A stretch of 22,916 nt of DNA from an uncultured Actinotalea sp. (GTDB taxonomy: Bacteria > Actinomycetota > Actinomycetes > Actinomycetales > Cellulomonadaceae), in contig NZ_CAMPHH010000013.1 in the NCBI RefSeq assembly GCF_946885855.1, positions 1 through 22,916 on the forward strand. The letters run 5' to 3'. Both the position numbers and the translations under genes were made by a program. Under the pieces are notes generated by a model. That model had not been told where the DNA came from, did no database searches, and worked only from the letters and a program-made list of their open reading frames with translations. This document shows, in pieces, positions 6,559-15,236 of the stretch. Each line of letters starts with the position of its first letter. The first letter of the stretch is position 1.

Positions 6559-7623
6559 GTGGCCGAGCAGCACCCGGAGCACAGCACCGGCGGGACGTAC
6601 ACGGTCAAGGGCAAGGAGTTCACGCGGGACACGCGGTACATCACGACGCGCGTCACCGCTGACGGGCGCGACGGCTTTCCCGTCGAGGCGGGCCGCTACC
6701 GGCTCGTCGCCGCGCGGGCGTGCCCCTGGGCCAACCGCGCCATCATCGTCCGGCGCCTCCTCGGCCTCGAGGACGCCCTGTCCCTGGGCACGCCGGGGCC
6801 GACCCACGACGCCCGGTCGTGGACGTTCGACCTCGACCCCGACGGCAAGGACCCGGTCCTCGGCATCGAGCGGCTGCAGGAGGCGTACCTCCGCCGTGAC
6901 CCCGAGTACCCGCGCGGGATCACGGTCCCGGCCATCGTCGACGTCCCCAGCGGAGCCGTCGTGACGAACGACTACGCGCAGATGACGCTCGACCTGTCGA
7001 CGGAGTGGACCGCCCACCACCGCGCCGGGGCACCGGACCTCTACCCGGAGCACCTGCGCGCCGAGGTCGACGAGGTCAACGACGACGTCTTCCGCAACGT
7101 CAACAACGGCGTCTACCGCGCGGGCTTCGCCGGGTCGCAGGAGGCCTACCGGACTGCCTACGACCGCCTCTTCGCCGCGCTGGACCGGCTCGAGGAGCGC
7201 CTGACGACCCGCCGCTACCTCGTCGGCGACACGATCACCGAGGCCGACGTCCGGCTGTTCACGACGCTCGTCCGGTTCGACGCCGTCTACCACGGGCACT
7301 TCAAGTGCAACCGGAACAAGCTCAGCGAGATGCCGGCCCTGTGGGCCTACGCGCGGGACCTGTTCCAGACCCCCGGGTTCGGCGACACGGTGGACTTCCA
7401 GCAGATCAAGGAGCACTACTACGTCGTCCACACGGACATCAACCCGACGCAGATCGTGCCCCAGGGACCGGACCTGTCCGGCTGGATGACCGCGCACGGC
7501 CGCGAGGCACTCGGCGGGCGCCCGTTCGGCGACGGCACGGCGCCCGGCCCGGTGCGCGCCGGCGAGCAGGTGGACCCGGCTCACACGCCGCTGGGCAGCC
7601 GCGCGGGCTCGCTCAGCAGCTGA
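6559..7623 (+). CDS. Glutathionyl-hydroquinone reductase-like protein (Xi-class GST; YqjG/EcM4 type)
   Basis: Cytoplasmic thioredoxin-fold enzyme, 354 residues. Family members reduce glutathionyl-hydroquinones through an active-site cysteine, seen here as Cys55 in ACPWANR. Other family landmarks are DPEYPRGITVPAIVD, TNDYAQMTLDLSTEW, NVNNGVYRAGFA, TEADVRLFTTLVRFDAVYHGHFKCN and an HTDINPTQIVP tail. Actinobacteria generally make mycothiol instead of glutathione, so mycothiol may be the partner; that is inference. The GTG at 6559 has a strong GAGGAGG site 5 nt upstream. A TTG 30 nt earlier lies inside the palindrome and is unlikely. The palindrome suggests control by a redox- or quinone-sensing repressor. 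Confidence 0.92.
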   Translation: MAEQHPEHSTGGTYTVKGKEFTRDTRYITTRVTADGRDGFPVEAGRYRLVAARACPWANRAIIVRRLLGLEDALSLGTPGPTHDARSWTFDLDPDGKDPVLGIERLQEAYLRRDPEYPRGITVPAIVDVPSGAVVTNDYAQMTLDLSTEWTAHHRAGAPDLYPEHLRAEVDEVNDDVFRNVNNGVYRAGFAGSQEAYRTAYDRLFAALDRLEERLTTRRYLVGDTITEADVRLFTTLVRFDAVYHGHFKCNRNKLSEMPALWAYARDLFQTPGFGDTVDFQQIKEHYYVVHTDINPTQIVPQGPDLSGWMTAHGREALGGRPFGDGTAPGPVRAGEQVDPAHTPLGSRAGSLSS

Positions 7624-7636
7624 CGACGGCGCCGCG

Positions 7637-7670
7637 CGGCCCCGTCCCGCGGTGACGCGGGGCGGGGCCG
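7637..7670. terminator. Strong bidirectional terminator between convergent genes
   Basis: 15-bp stem (7637-7651 with 7656-7670; one T-G wobble) and a GTGA loop. It lies 13 bp after the reductase stop and 31 bp after the cimA stop on the other strand. No T-tract. Confidence 0.75.
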
Positions 7671-7701
7671 ACCCGCGTCGTCCAGCACCCGGCCGCAGCC
7701 G

Positions 7702-9303
7702 TCACGGCCGGGCGTCGACGCCCGCGCGCAGCAGTCCGAAGACGATCGAGTCGACGATGGCCTCCCACGAGGCCTCCACGATGTTCGGGCCTACGCCGAC
7801 CGTGCTCCACGTGGTCTCGGCGCCGGTGTCCATCGTCTCGACGAGCACACGCGTCGTGGCGTCGGTGCCGTGCTGCGTGTCCATGATCCGCACCTTGAAG
7901 TCGATGAGCTCGAACCGCTCGATCTCCGGGTAGCACGGCCGCAGCGCCTTGCGCAGCGCGTGGTCCAGGGCGTTGACCGGGCCGTTGCCCTCCCCCGTCG
8001 CGATGACGCGCTCGCCCCCGACGTGCACCTTGACGGTCGCCTCGCTCGTCGCGTCGGTCGGGTTGCCGGGGACCGTCTCGACGAACACCCGCCAGCTCTC
8101 CGTGCGGAAGAACGCCGGGCGCGCGCCGTCGAGCTCCTCGCGCAGCAGCAGCTCGAACGAGGCGTCCGCCGCGTCGTAGGTGTAGCCCTGCGCCTCGGCG
8201 TCCTTGACCCGGTTCGTCACCCGGGACAGCAGCTCGCCCTGCCCGGACAGGTCGAAGCCCAGCTCCCGACCCTTGAGCTCGATCGACGCCCGCCCGGCCA
8301 TGTCCGAGACGAGCATGCGCATGTCGTTGCCGACGGCCATCGGGTCCGCGTGCTGGTAGAGGTCGGGGTCGACCTTGATGGCGCTGGCGTGCAGGCCGGC
8401 CTTGTGCGCGAACGCGCTGGCGCCCACGTAGGGCTGGCGCGCGAACGGGGCGATGTTCGTCACCTCGCTGATCGCGTGGGCGATGCGGGTCATCTCCCGC
8501 AGCCCGGTGCCGGCGAGGAGGCGCTGCCCCTCCTTGAGCTCGAGGTTCGCGACGACGGTGAGCAGGTCGGCGTTGCCGGTCCGCTCGCCGTAGCCGTTGA
8601 CCGTGCCCTGCACGTGGGAGGCGCCGGAGGCGACGGCGGCCATGCTGTTCGCCACCGCGCAGCCGGAGTCGTTGTGGGCGTGGATGCCGAGCCGCCCGTC
8701 CACCCGCTCCCGCACGGCCCGGACGACCTCGTGGACGCGGTCCGGCAGCATCCCGCCGTTGGTGTCGCACAGCACCGCCACCTCGGCGCCGGCCGCGAAG
8801 GCCGCCTCGATGGCGCGCAGTGCGTAGTCCGGGTCGAAGCGGTACCCGTCGAAGAAGTGCTCCGCGTCGAGGAAGACCCGGCGCCCCTCCCCCACGAGGA
8901 ACGCCACCGTGTCGCCGATCATCGCGAGGTTCTCCTCGCCCGTGGTGCGCAGCGCCCGCTCCACGTGCCGGATGTCGCTCTTGGCGACCAGCGTGACGAC
9001 CGGGGCCTCGCTGTCGAGCAGCGCCCGCACCTGCGGGTCCTCCCAGGCGCGCGCGCCGGCCTTGCGCGTGGCGCCGAAGGCCGCGAGCTCGGCGTGGCGC
9101 AGGTCCAGCTCCTTCGCGGCCCGCTTGAAGAACTCCGTGTCCTTGGGGATGGCGCCGGGCCACCCTCCCTCGATGAAGCCGACGCCGAGCTCGTCCAGGA
9201 GCGGGGCGATCGTCAGCTTGTCCGCGACGGAGAGGTTCATCCCCTCCTGCTGGGCGCCGTCGCGCAGCGTCGTGTCGTAGACGTCGAAGGTCGTGGTGTC
9301 CAC
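7702..9303 (-). CDS. cimA: (R)-citramalate synthase
   Basis: Condenses pyruvate and acetyl-CoA to citramalate, the first step of the threonine-independent route to isoleucine. 533 residues: a DRE-TIM/HMGL-like barrel opens with DTTLRDGAQQEG (Arg14-Asp15) and continues with GVGFIEGGWPGA, HAHNDSGCAVANS and GYGERTGNADL. The C-terminal ~150 residues form the LeuA-type allosteric domain. FIEGGWPG and the overall length fit CimA (about 530 residues) better than LeuA or homocitrate synthase. The start is a GTG at 9303 with only a weak purine-rich ribosome site. The mRNA leader carries a short Ile-rich peptide, a terminator and further hairpins (9323-9538), so expression is probably controlled by attenuation. 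The gene lies downstream of leuB and ilvE on the same strand. Confidence 0.95.
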   Translation of the reverse strand: MDTTTFDVYDTTLRDGAQQEGMNLSVADKLTIAPLLDELGVGFIEGGWPGAIPKDTEFFKRAAKELDLRHAELAAFGATRKAGARAWEDPQVRALLDSEAPVVTLVAKSDIRHVERALRTTGEENLAMIGDTVAFLVGEGRRVFLDAEHFFDGYRFDPDYALRAIEAAFAAGAEVAVLCDTNGGMLPDRVHEVVRAVRERVDGRLGIHAHNDSGCAVANSMAAVASGASHVQGTVNGYGERTGNADLLTVVANLELKEGQRLLAGTGLREMTRIAHAISEVTNIAPFARQPYVGASAFAHKAGLHASAIKVDPDLYQHADPMAVGNDMRMLVSDMAGRASIELKGRELGFDLSGQGELLSRVTNRVKDAEAQGYTYDAADASFELLLREELDGARPAFFRTESWRVFVETVPGNPTDATSEATVKVHVGGERVIATGEGNGPVNALDHALRKALRPCYPEIERFELIDFKVRIMDTQHGTDATTRVLVETMDTGAETTWSTVGVGPNIVEASWEAIVDSIVFGLLRAGVDARP

Positions 9304-9322
9304 GTCGTGCTCTCTTCGTCCG

Positions 9323-9342
9323 GCCCCGTCGAGCGACGGGGC
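9323..9342 (-). promoter_or_regulatory. Hairpin just upstream of the cimA ribosome site
   Basis: GCCCCGTCG/CGACGGGGC forms a perfect 9-bp inverted repeat with only two unpaired bases (about 8 bp with a realistic loop). It ends 19 nt before the GTG of cimA and could affect translation initiation. Confidence 0.5.
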
Positions 9343-9421
9343 TGCGGGTACTGCCGGGACCTGCTGGGCCGTGCTGTGCCTGGGCCCCGCCGGCCGGGGG
9401 TGGTGCCGGCGTCCGGGCGAC

Positions 9422-9449
9422 GGTCCGGGCGGGGGGTGGTGCCCGGACC
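9422..9449 (-). promoter_or_regulatory. Second hairpin directly downstream of the cimA attenuator
   Basis: Perfect 9-bp inverted repeat GGTCCGGGC/GCCCGGACC with a 10-nt loop, beginning 3 nt after the T-run of the terminator. It is transcribed only if the terminator is read through. Confidence 0.5.
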
Positions 9450-9452
9450 AAC

Positions 9453-9481
9453 AAAAAGACCCCCCGGGGTACGGGAGGTCT
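9453..9481 (-). terminator. Intrinsic terminator (attenuator) in the cimA leader
   Basis: On the minus strand AGACCTCCCG (9481-9472), a 5-nt loop and CGGGGGGTCT (9466-9457) pair over 10 bp with one T-G wobble. The stem is followed directly by a T-run (TTTTTG, about 9457-9452). This U-tract terminator stands out in a window where other terminators lack one, and it lies between the leader peptide and cimA. Confidence 0.85.
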
Positions 9482-9509
9482 GCGCGTCCGGCGGGTCTGC
9501 CGAACGCGC
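9482..9509 (-). promoter_or_regulatory. Leader hairpin starting at the leader-peptide stop codon
   Basis: On the minus strand GCGCGTTCGGC (9509-9499) and GCCGGACGCGC (9492-9482) pair over 11 bp (one T-G wobble) with a 6-nt loop AGACCC. The first G is the last base of the leader TAG, so a ribosome at the stop codon would block this stem. It abuts the terminator stem with no gap. Confidence 0.7.
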
Positions 9510-9538
9510 TACTCGATAATGAGGGTGATCCAGGTCAC
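9509..9538 (-). CDS. cimA leader peptide (VTWITLIIE)
   Basis: A 9-codon ORF: GTG ACC TGG ATC ACC CTC ATT ATC GAG TAG. Three of nine residues are Ile and one is Leu, and two Ile codons (one the uncommon ATT) come just before the end. It is followed directly by a hairpin and then an intrinsic terminator ahead of cimA. This is the classic layout of ribosome-mediated attenuation: with scarce charged tRNA-Ile the ribosome stalls on the Ile codons and termination is relieved. The GTG has no Shine-Dalgarno but lies 6 nt after a CATGAT -10, so the transcript is probably leaderless. The peptide itself is expected to have no function of its own. Confidence 0.75.
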   Translation of the reverse strand: MTWITLIIE

Positions 9539-9544
9539 GGAGGC

Positions 9545-9550
9545 ATCATG
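9545..9550 (-). promoter_or_regulatory. Predicted -10 (CATGAT) of the cimA leader transcript
   Basis: CATGAT lies 6 nt before the leader GTG at 9538. It keeps the A at position 2 and T at position 6 of TANNNT. No good -35 is visible. Confidence 0.5.
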
Positions 9551-9769
9551 CCACAGCGTCCGGGGCGCGGACAGGGTGGTCGCATCGTGGGACGAGGGGC
9601 CCGGCAGCGCCGCCACCATGACGAGTCCGCCGGATCGCGTCGACTGCGCCGGGTCCTACCGGCGGGGTGGACGCGGTCCGGCGGAGTCGACGGGTGACGG
9701 GCGACAGGCGACGGCGGGTCGCCGCGCGCGCTGCGGCCGGGTGCGCGCCCGTCCAGGCAGCCCGACCCG
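9551..9769. other. Intergenic stretch between the cimA promoter and ilvE
   Basis: About 219 bp with no convincing gene. The only structure seen is a weak 6-bp hairpin at 9707-9723 (GGCGAC/GTCGCC) that could serve as the ilvE terminator. Confidence 0.4.
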
Positions 9770-10879
9770 TCAGACCAGGCGGCGCATCCAGCCGTGCGGG
9801 TCCTCGGCGCGGCCGTACTGGATGTCCGTCAGCCGGCTGCGGATGGCGGACGTGACACGACCCGTCTCGCCGTCGCCGACCGTGAGGTCGAAGTCGTCAC
9901 TGGCGAGGCGCCCGATCGGGGTCACGACGGCCGCGGTGCCGCACGCGAACATCTCCGTGATCGAACCGTCCTGCAGCCCCGCGCGGACCTCCTCCAGCGG
10001 CACCGGCCGCTCGACGACGTCGTGCCCGGCCTCCCCGAGCAGGGTGAGGATCGACGAGCGCGTGACGCCCTCGAGGATCGAGCCGTTGAGCTCGGGCGTG
10101 GTGACCGAGCCGTCGGAACGCACCACGAAGACGTTCATGCCGCCGAGCTCCTCGAGGAAGGACGCCGTCGGCGCGTCGAGGAAGCAGACCTGGTCGCAGC
10201 CCTGCGCCTGCGCCTGCTGCTGGGGCAGCAGGCTCGCGGCGTAGTTGCCGCCGCACTTGGCGGACCCGGTGCCGCCGGGACCGGCCCGGTGGTAGTCCCG
10301 CACGACCCAGATCGACACGGGCTTGAGGCCGCCGGAGAAGTACGGCCCGACCGGGGAGGCGATGAGGACGTACTCGGCCTGGCGCGTCGGACGCACGCCG
10401 AGGAACACCTCGGAGGCGTACATGAAGGGGCGCAGGTACAGGCTCGTCTCCTCGCCCGAGGGGACCCAGGCGCGGTCGGTGCGCACGAGTGCCTCGATGG
10501 AGCCGAGGAAGTCCTCGACCGGCAGCTCGGGCAGCGCGAGCCGCCGGGCGGACCGCGCGAACCGCTCCGCGTTGGCCTCCGGCCGGAACGTCCAGACCGA
10601 GCCGTCGACGTGGTGGTAGGCCTTCAGCCCCTCGAAGATCTCCTGCCCGTAGTGCAGCACGGCGGTCGCCGGGTCCAGCACGAGCGGGCCGTAGGCCTCG
10701 ACGCGGCGGTCCTGCCAGCCGCCGTCGGCGGTCCACGAGACCCGCGCCATGTGGTCGGAGAAGGCCGTCCCGAAGGTCGGGGAGGCCAGGACGGCCTCGC
10801 GCTCGGCCGTCGAGCGGGCGGTCGTGCTGGCGCGGACGTCGAAGCGGTCCGCGGTCGAAGCAGCAGCAGTGGTGCTCAT
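9770..10879 (-). CDS. ilvE: Branched-chain amino acid aminotransferase
   Basis: PLP-dependent fold-type IV transaminase that makes Ile, Leu and Val from their 2-keto acids with glutamate; cytoplasmic. 369 residues, the normal size for the longer (BCAT2-like) form. Landmarks are LHYGQEIFEGLKAY (75-88), LYLRPFMYASE (147-157), the Schiff-base lysine in GTGSAKCGGNYAASL (Lys208) and FLEELGGMNVFVV. The ATG at 10879 has AAAGGA 5 nt upstream. It follows leuB by 90 bp on the same strand, so the two may be cotranscribed, though a possible own promoter (TACCGT at 10920-10925) precedes it. No leader peptide like those of cimA and ilvB was seen here. Confidence 0.96.
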   Translation of the reverse strand: MSTTAAASTADRFDVRASTTARSTAEREAVLASPTFGTAFSDHMARVSWTADGGWQDRRVEAYGPLVLDPATAVLHYGQEIFEGLKAYHHVDGSVWTFRPEANAERFARSARRLALPELPVEDFLGSIEALVRTDRAWVPSGEETSLYLRPFMYASEVFLGVRPTRQAEYVLIASPVGPYFSGGLKPVSIWVVRDYHRAGPGGTGSAKCGGNYAASLLPQQQAQAQGCDQVCFLDAPTASFLEELGGMNVFVVRSDGSVTTPELNGSILEGVTRSSILTLLGEAGHDVVERPVPLEEVRAGLQDGSITEMFACGTAAVVTPIGRLASDDFDLTVGDGETGRVTSAIRSRLTDIQYGRAEDPHGWMRRLV

Positions 10880-10919
10880 GTCGATCCTTTCACCGGGGCG
10901 TGAGCCCGCTCGGTCCCAG

Positions 10920-10925
10920 ACGGTA
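10920..10925 (-). promoter_or_regulatory. Possible -10 (TACCGT) of ilvE
   Basis: TACCGT on the minus strand, 40 nt before the ilvE ATG, would give a short 5' UTR holding the AAAGGA ribosome site. No clear -35 is visible, so this is weak. Confidence 0.35.
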
Positions 10926-10969
10926 CCGGGGTGACGGCCGACGCGGCACGACGACTCGTGCGGCCCGTG

Positions 10970-12013
10970 CTACCCGCGCACGCGGCCCGCGAGGTCGGCG
11001 CCCACCTCGGCCGTCGACCGTACTCGGCCCCCGCGCTCGGCGAGGTCGGCCGCGACCGCGCGCTCCACGCGCGCCGCCTCCTCGTCGAGACCGAGGTGTG
11101 CGAGGAGCATGCTCACGGACAGCACCGTGGCGGTCGGGTCGGCCTTGCCCTGGCCGGCGATGTCCGGCGCGGAGCCGTGCACCGGCTCGAACATCGAGGG
11201 CGAGGTCCGGTCCGGGTTGATGTTCCCGGAGGCGGCGAGCCCGATGCCGCCGCAGATCGCGGCCGCCTGGTCCGTGATGATGTCGCCGAAGAGGTTGTCG
11301 GTGACGATGACGTCGAACCGCGACGGGTTCGTGGTCATGAAGATCGTGGCCGCGTCGACGTGCAGGTAGTCGGTGGTGACCTCGGGGAACTCCTCGTTGA
11401 CCCGCTCCACCGTGCGGCGCCACAGGTGACCGGCGTGCACGAGCACGTTGTGCTTGTGCACGAGCGTGAGGTGCCGGCGGGGCCGGGCCTGGGCCCGCGC
11501 GAACGCGTCCCGGACGACGCGCTCCACACCGAACGCCGTGTTGACGCTGACCTCGTTGGCGACCTCGTGCGGGGTGCCGACGCGGATCGCGCCGCCGTTG
11601 CCGACGTACGGTCCCTCGGTGCCCTCGCGCACGACGACGAAGTCGATCTCGCCCGGCTCGGCGAGCGGGGACCGCACCCCGGGGTACAGGCGACCCGGCC
11701 GCAGGTTGACGTAGTGGTCGAGCTCGAACCGCAGGCGCAGGAGCAGGCCCCGCTCGAGCACCCCCGAGGGCACACCCGGGTCGCCGATCGCGCCCAGCAG
11801 GATCGCGTCGTGGCGGCGGATCGTCGCGAGGTCCTCGTCGGTGAGCGTCTCGCCGGTCGCGTGCCAGCGGCGCGCGCCCAGGTCGAGCTCGGTCGTGGTG
11901 ACCTCGACATCACGGCCGGCGAGGGCCGCGTCCAGGACCGCCAGGCCTTGCTCGACGACCTCGGTCCCGATGCCGTCCCCGGCGACGACGGCGAGCTTCA
12001 CGGTGCGTGCCAT
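10970..12013 (-). CDS. leuB: 3-isopropylmalate dehydrogenase
   Basis: NAD-dependent oxidative decarboxylase of leucine synthesis, 347 residues. In the citramalate route it also converts erythro-3-methylmalate to 2-ketobutyrate, so it serves CimA. Landmarks are [10 protein letters not shown] near the N-terminus, [16 protein letters not shown] (the arginine-rich substrate segment), [10 protein letters not shown], the LVHKHNVL lysine strand, [13 protein letters not shown] and the NAD loop [20 protein letters not shown]. The length and the start match actinobacterial LeuB. ATG at 12013 follows a TAGGGT -10 by 8 nt with no ribosome site, suggesting a leaderless or near-leaderless transcript. ilvE lies downstream. 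Confidence 0.96.
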   Translation of the reverse strand: MARTVKLAVVAGDGIGTEVVEQGLAVLDAALAGRDVEVTTTELDLGARRWHATGETLTDEDLATIRRHDAILLGAIGDPGVPSGVLERGLLLRLRFELDHYVNLRPGRLYPGVRSPLAEPGEIDFVVVREGTEGPYVGNGGAIRVGTPHEVANEVSVNTAFGVERVVRDAFARAQARPRRHLTLVHKHNVLVHAGHLWRRTVERVNEEFPEVTTDYLHVDAATIFMTTNPSRFDVIVTDNLFGDIITDQAAAICGGIGLAASGNINPDRTSPSMFEPVHGSAPDIAGQGKADPTATVLSVSMLLAHLGLDEEAARVERAVAADLAERGGRVRSTAEVGADLAGRVRG

Positions 12014-12021
12014 AGCAGGCG

Positions 12022-12062
12022 ACCCTAGTCGCGCGTCCCATCCAGCGGGACACGCGTCCCGC
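12022..12062 (-). promoter_or_regulatory. leuB promoter with a palindrome over the -35 region
   Basis: On the minus strand TAGGGT (12027-12022) is 8 nt before the leuB ATG. The perfect 7-bp inverted repeat GCGGGAC-N4-GTCCCGC (12045-12062) covers the -35 position. It could be an operator or the terminator of the upstream ASCH gene. Confidence 0.45.
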
Positions 12063-12126
12063 CATCCGGACCCGTTCAGGAATCCCGCCCGGCGTCACCG
12101 GTCCAGACGTCGGACGGGGTCCGGTC

Positions 12127-12669
12127 TCAGGAGTGGACCACCACGACGTGCTCGACCACCAGCTCCGTGTCGTCGTCGGCCTCGACGCCCGCCGCGTCGC
12201 GGACGGCGGCCTCGACCTCCCGCCGCCAGGCGGCGACGTCGTCGTCGCCCGTCTCCGCCCGCACCCGGCTCGCGTCGACGTCGCCCAGGCGGACGACCTC
12301 CACCGCGGTCGTCCGCAGGAGCGCCCGGGGCCGGCCCGCCCCGTCGGCCACGATCCACAGGTCGTCGACCTGCGGCAGGACCGGGTCGTCCCCGGCGAAC
12401 CCGGCGAGCGGTGCACTGACCGCCGTCACCGTCCCGTCCAGCACGAGTGCGAGACGGGCGTCCGCGGCGGCCGGGTCCTCGGCGAGACGTCCGACCGGCG
12501 GGGGCACCGACGCGAGGACTCCGGTGCCGACGACGGCGCTGAGCCGGGTGAGACCGGCGCGCGAGCGGGCGACCTCCCAGAAGCGCAGGACGTCGGCGGC
12601 GTGCCGCTCCTCCTCGGGCGACAGCGCGCCGTCGTCGTCGGTGGGGAGGACGTGCCCGGAGTCGGTCAT
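12127..12669 (-). CDS. ASCH domain-containing protein
   Basis: 180-residue protein of the ASCH superfamily (PUA-like fold, proposed RNA-binding or nucleoside-handling proteins). Family marks are FWEVARSRAGL near residue 30, the substrate-like strand DARLALVLDGTVTAVSA, the DDLWIVADGAGRPRALLRTTAVEVVRLGDVD core, AAWRREVEA and a C-terminal VVEHVVVVH strand. The usual FG(D/S)...KTAT motif is degenerate here (DGTVTAVSAPL). The ATG at 12669 has a GGGGGAG stretch 10 nt upstream. The gene lies between leuB and the divergent yihY-type gene and has no clear link to branched-chain synthesis. The biochemical role is unknown. Confidence 0.85.
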   Translation of the reverse strand: MTDSGHVLPTDDDGALSPEEERHAADVLRFWEVARSRAGLTRLSAVVGTGVLASVPPPVGRLAEDPAAADARLALVLDGTVTAVSAPLAGFAGDDPVLPQVDDLWIVADGAGRPRALLRTTAVEVVRLGDVDASRVRAETGDDDVAAWRREVEAAVRDAAGVEADDDTELVVEHVVVVHS

Positions 12670-12741
12670 GGTGGTCAGTCTCCCCCACCGGGAGGCAGCG
12701 GGGCACCCGCCGGACACCTCGCGCGCACCTCGCCCCACCGC

Positions 12742-12790
12742 GGACGGCGCTGCGCCGTCCCGCCGCGTCCGGAAGACTCGTGCCCGGACG
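12742..12790. promoter_or_regulatory. Two inverted repeats upstream of the YihY gene
   Basis: GGACGGCG-CTG-CGCCGTCC (12742-12760) is a perfect 8-bp hairpin. CGTCCGG (12766-12772) with CCGGACG (12784-12790) is a second, 7 bp with an 11-nt spacer. They lie in the divergent gap between the ASCH and YihY genes and could be operators; their role is unknown. Confidence 0.4.
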
Positions 12791-12807
12791 CGAGTGAGGA
12801 GGGCGCG

Positions 12808-13827
12808 GTGGCCCAGGAGATCGACCCGGAGATCGGCCGGGAGGTCGACGACCGGCATCCGGGCGCGCACGCGCGGACCCCGGAAGAGATCCCCGCGCGC
12901 GGCTGGTGGCAGGTGCTGGTCCGGGCGCTGCGGCGGTCGGCCGAGGACCGGGTGCCCCTCGTGGGCGCGGGCGTCGCGTTCTTCGGGTTCCTCGCGCTGT
13001 TCCCCACGCTCATCGCCGCCGTGCTGCTGTACGGCCTCGTCGCCGACCCGGCCGCCCTGGACCGGCACGTGCAGAACGTCGCCGCGGTCCTGCCCCCGGC
13101 AGCGGCCGACCTCGTCATCGTGCAGATGCAGGAGCTCGTCGCCGCCGACCGCGAGGGCCTGTCCCTGGGGCTCGCCGTCGCGCTCGTCACCGCGCTGTGG
13201 TCCGCCTCGGTCGGCGTGGCCAACCTCATCAGCGCCGTCAACCTCGCCTACGCCGAGACGGAGCGGATCACCTGGGTCAAGCGCCGCGCCATGGCGCTCG
13301 TCTTCACCGTCGGGGCCATCGTGACGTTCACGGTGCTCGTCGGCGTCGTCGCCGTCCTGCCGTTCGCGGTGGACACGGCAGACGTTCCGGCCGTCCTCGT
13401 CGGGACCGTCCGTTGGGTCGGGCTGGCACTGGTGTCCGCCGGGGTCCTCGGGGTCATCTACCGCTACGCCCCCGAGCGTCGCGGCGCGCGCACCGCCTGG
13501 GTGAGCGTCGGCGCCGTCGTCGGCACGGCGATCTGGGTGCTCGCCTCCGTCGGGTTCTCCCTGTACGCGAGCTGGTTCGGCTCGTACGGGCAGACGTACG
13601 GGACGGTCGCGGGCGTCGTCGTCCTGCTGCTCTGGATGTGGCTGACCAGCATGGCGGTGCTGCTCGGCGCGGAGATCAACGCGGAGGCCGAGCACCAGAC
13701 GGACGCGGACACCACCGTCGGCCCCGAGCGGCCCCGCGGTGAGCGCGACGCCGTCAAGGCCGACACGGCCGTCGGTCGCCCCGACCCTCCCGGGGCCACC
13801 GCCCGAGACGGCGACGCATCGGACTGA
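12808..13827 (+). CDS. YihY/BrkB family inner-membrane protein
   Basis: Integral membrane protein of unknown function (once misnamed ribonuclease BN/virulence factor BrkB), 339 residues. Six hydrophobic segments are visible at about 48-79, 119-148, 160-188, 193-219, 229-258 and 265-290. The family signatures are present: VGAGVAFFGFLALFPTLIA in the first segment, ALWSASVGVANLISAVNLAY in the second and the closing LLLWMWLTSMAVLLGAEINAEAEH. The first ~45 residues are charged and cytoplasmic, and the last ~45 are a hydrophilic tail. The GTG at 12808 is preceded by GAGGAGG with a 5-nt spacer. It converges with ilvC across a palindrome-rich gap. Confidence 0.93.
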   Translation: MAQEIDPEIGREVDDRHPGAHARTPEEIPARGWWQVLVRALRRSAEDRVPLVGAGVAFFGFLALFPTLIAAVLLYGLVADPAALDRHVQNVAAVLPPAAADLVIVQMQELVAADREGLSLGLAVALVTALWSASVGVANLISAVNLAYAETERITWVKRRAMALVFTVGAIVTFTVLVGVVAVLPFAVDTADVPAVLVGTVRWVGLALVSAGVLGVIYRYAPERRGARTAWVSVGAVVGTAIWVLASVGFSLYASWFGSYGQTYGTVAGVVVLLLWMWLTSMAVLLGAEINAEAEHQTDADTTVGPERPRGERDAVKADTAVGRPDPPGATARDGDASD

Positions 13828-13838
13828 CGCCCGCTGTC

Positions 13839-13875
13839 GTGAGCGTTGGAGTCGGATACCGGCTCCAACACTCAC
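13839..13875. repeat. 17-bp imperfect palindrome, probable terminator of the YihY gene
   Basis: The arms 13839-13855 and 13859-13875 pair at 15 of 17 positions around an ATA loop. The core is GTTGGAG/CTCCAAC. It begins 11 bp after the YihY stop. There is no T-run. It is notably less GC-rich than other hairpins here. Confidence 0.7.
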
Positions 13876-13918
13876 CACAAGGGCCGCAGGCCCACCCAGG
13901 GCGACGGTCAGAAGCGCA

Positions 13919-13998
13919 GCGAGGCCCGGTGCGCGATCGTGGCCGCGCCTGGCGGGAGACCCGCCGGGGTCGGATGGAGATCGCGCACCGGGCCTCGC
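13919..13998. repeat. Perfect 20-bp inverted repeat with nested hairpin
   Basis: Arms 13919-13938 and 13979-13998 are perfect inverted copies (core GAGGCCCGGTGCGCGATC). The 40-nt centre holds a second perfect hairpin, GGCGGG-AGA-CCCGCC (13951-13965). No ORF or T-run is associated. It may be a bidirectional terminator or a small mobile palindromic repeat. Confidence 0.75.
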
Positions 13999-14028
13999 GG
14001 AGCGACCCGACTCAGCCGAGGAGCGTCG

Positions 14029-15214
<1,186 letters not shown>

Positions 15215-15236
15215 TCAGGCGGACGGCGCGTCGCCG

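Noticed and set aside
9618..9769. Possible small plus-strand ORF in the ilvE-cimA gap
   Set aside because: No ribosome site, Arg/Gly-rich low-complexity product, and the frame runs on antisense into ilvE.
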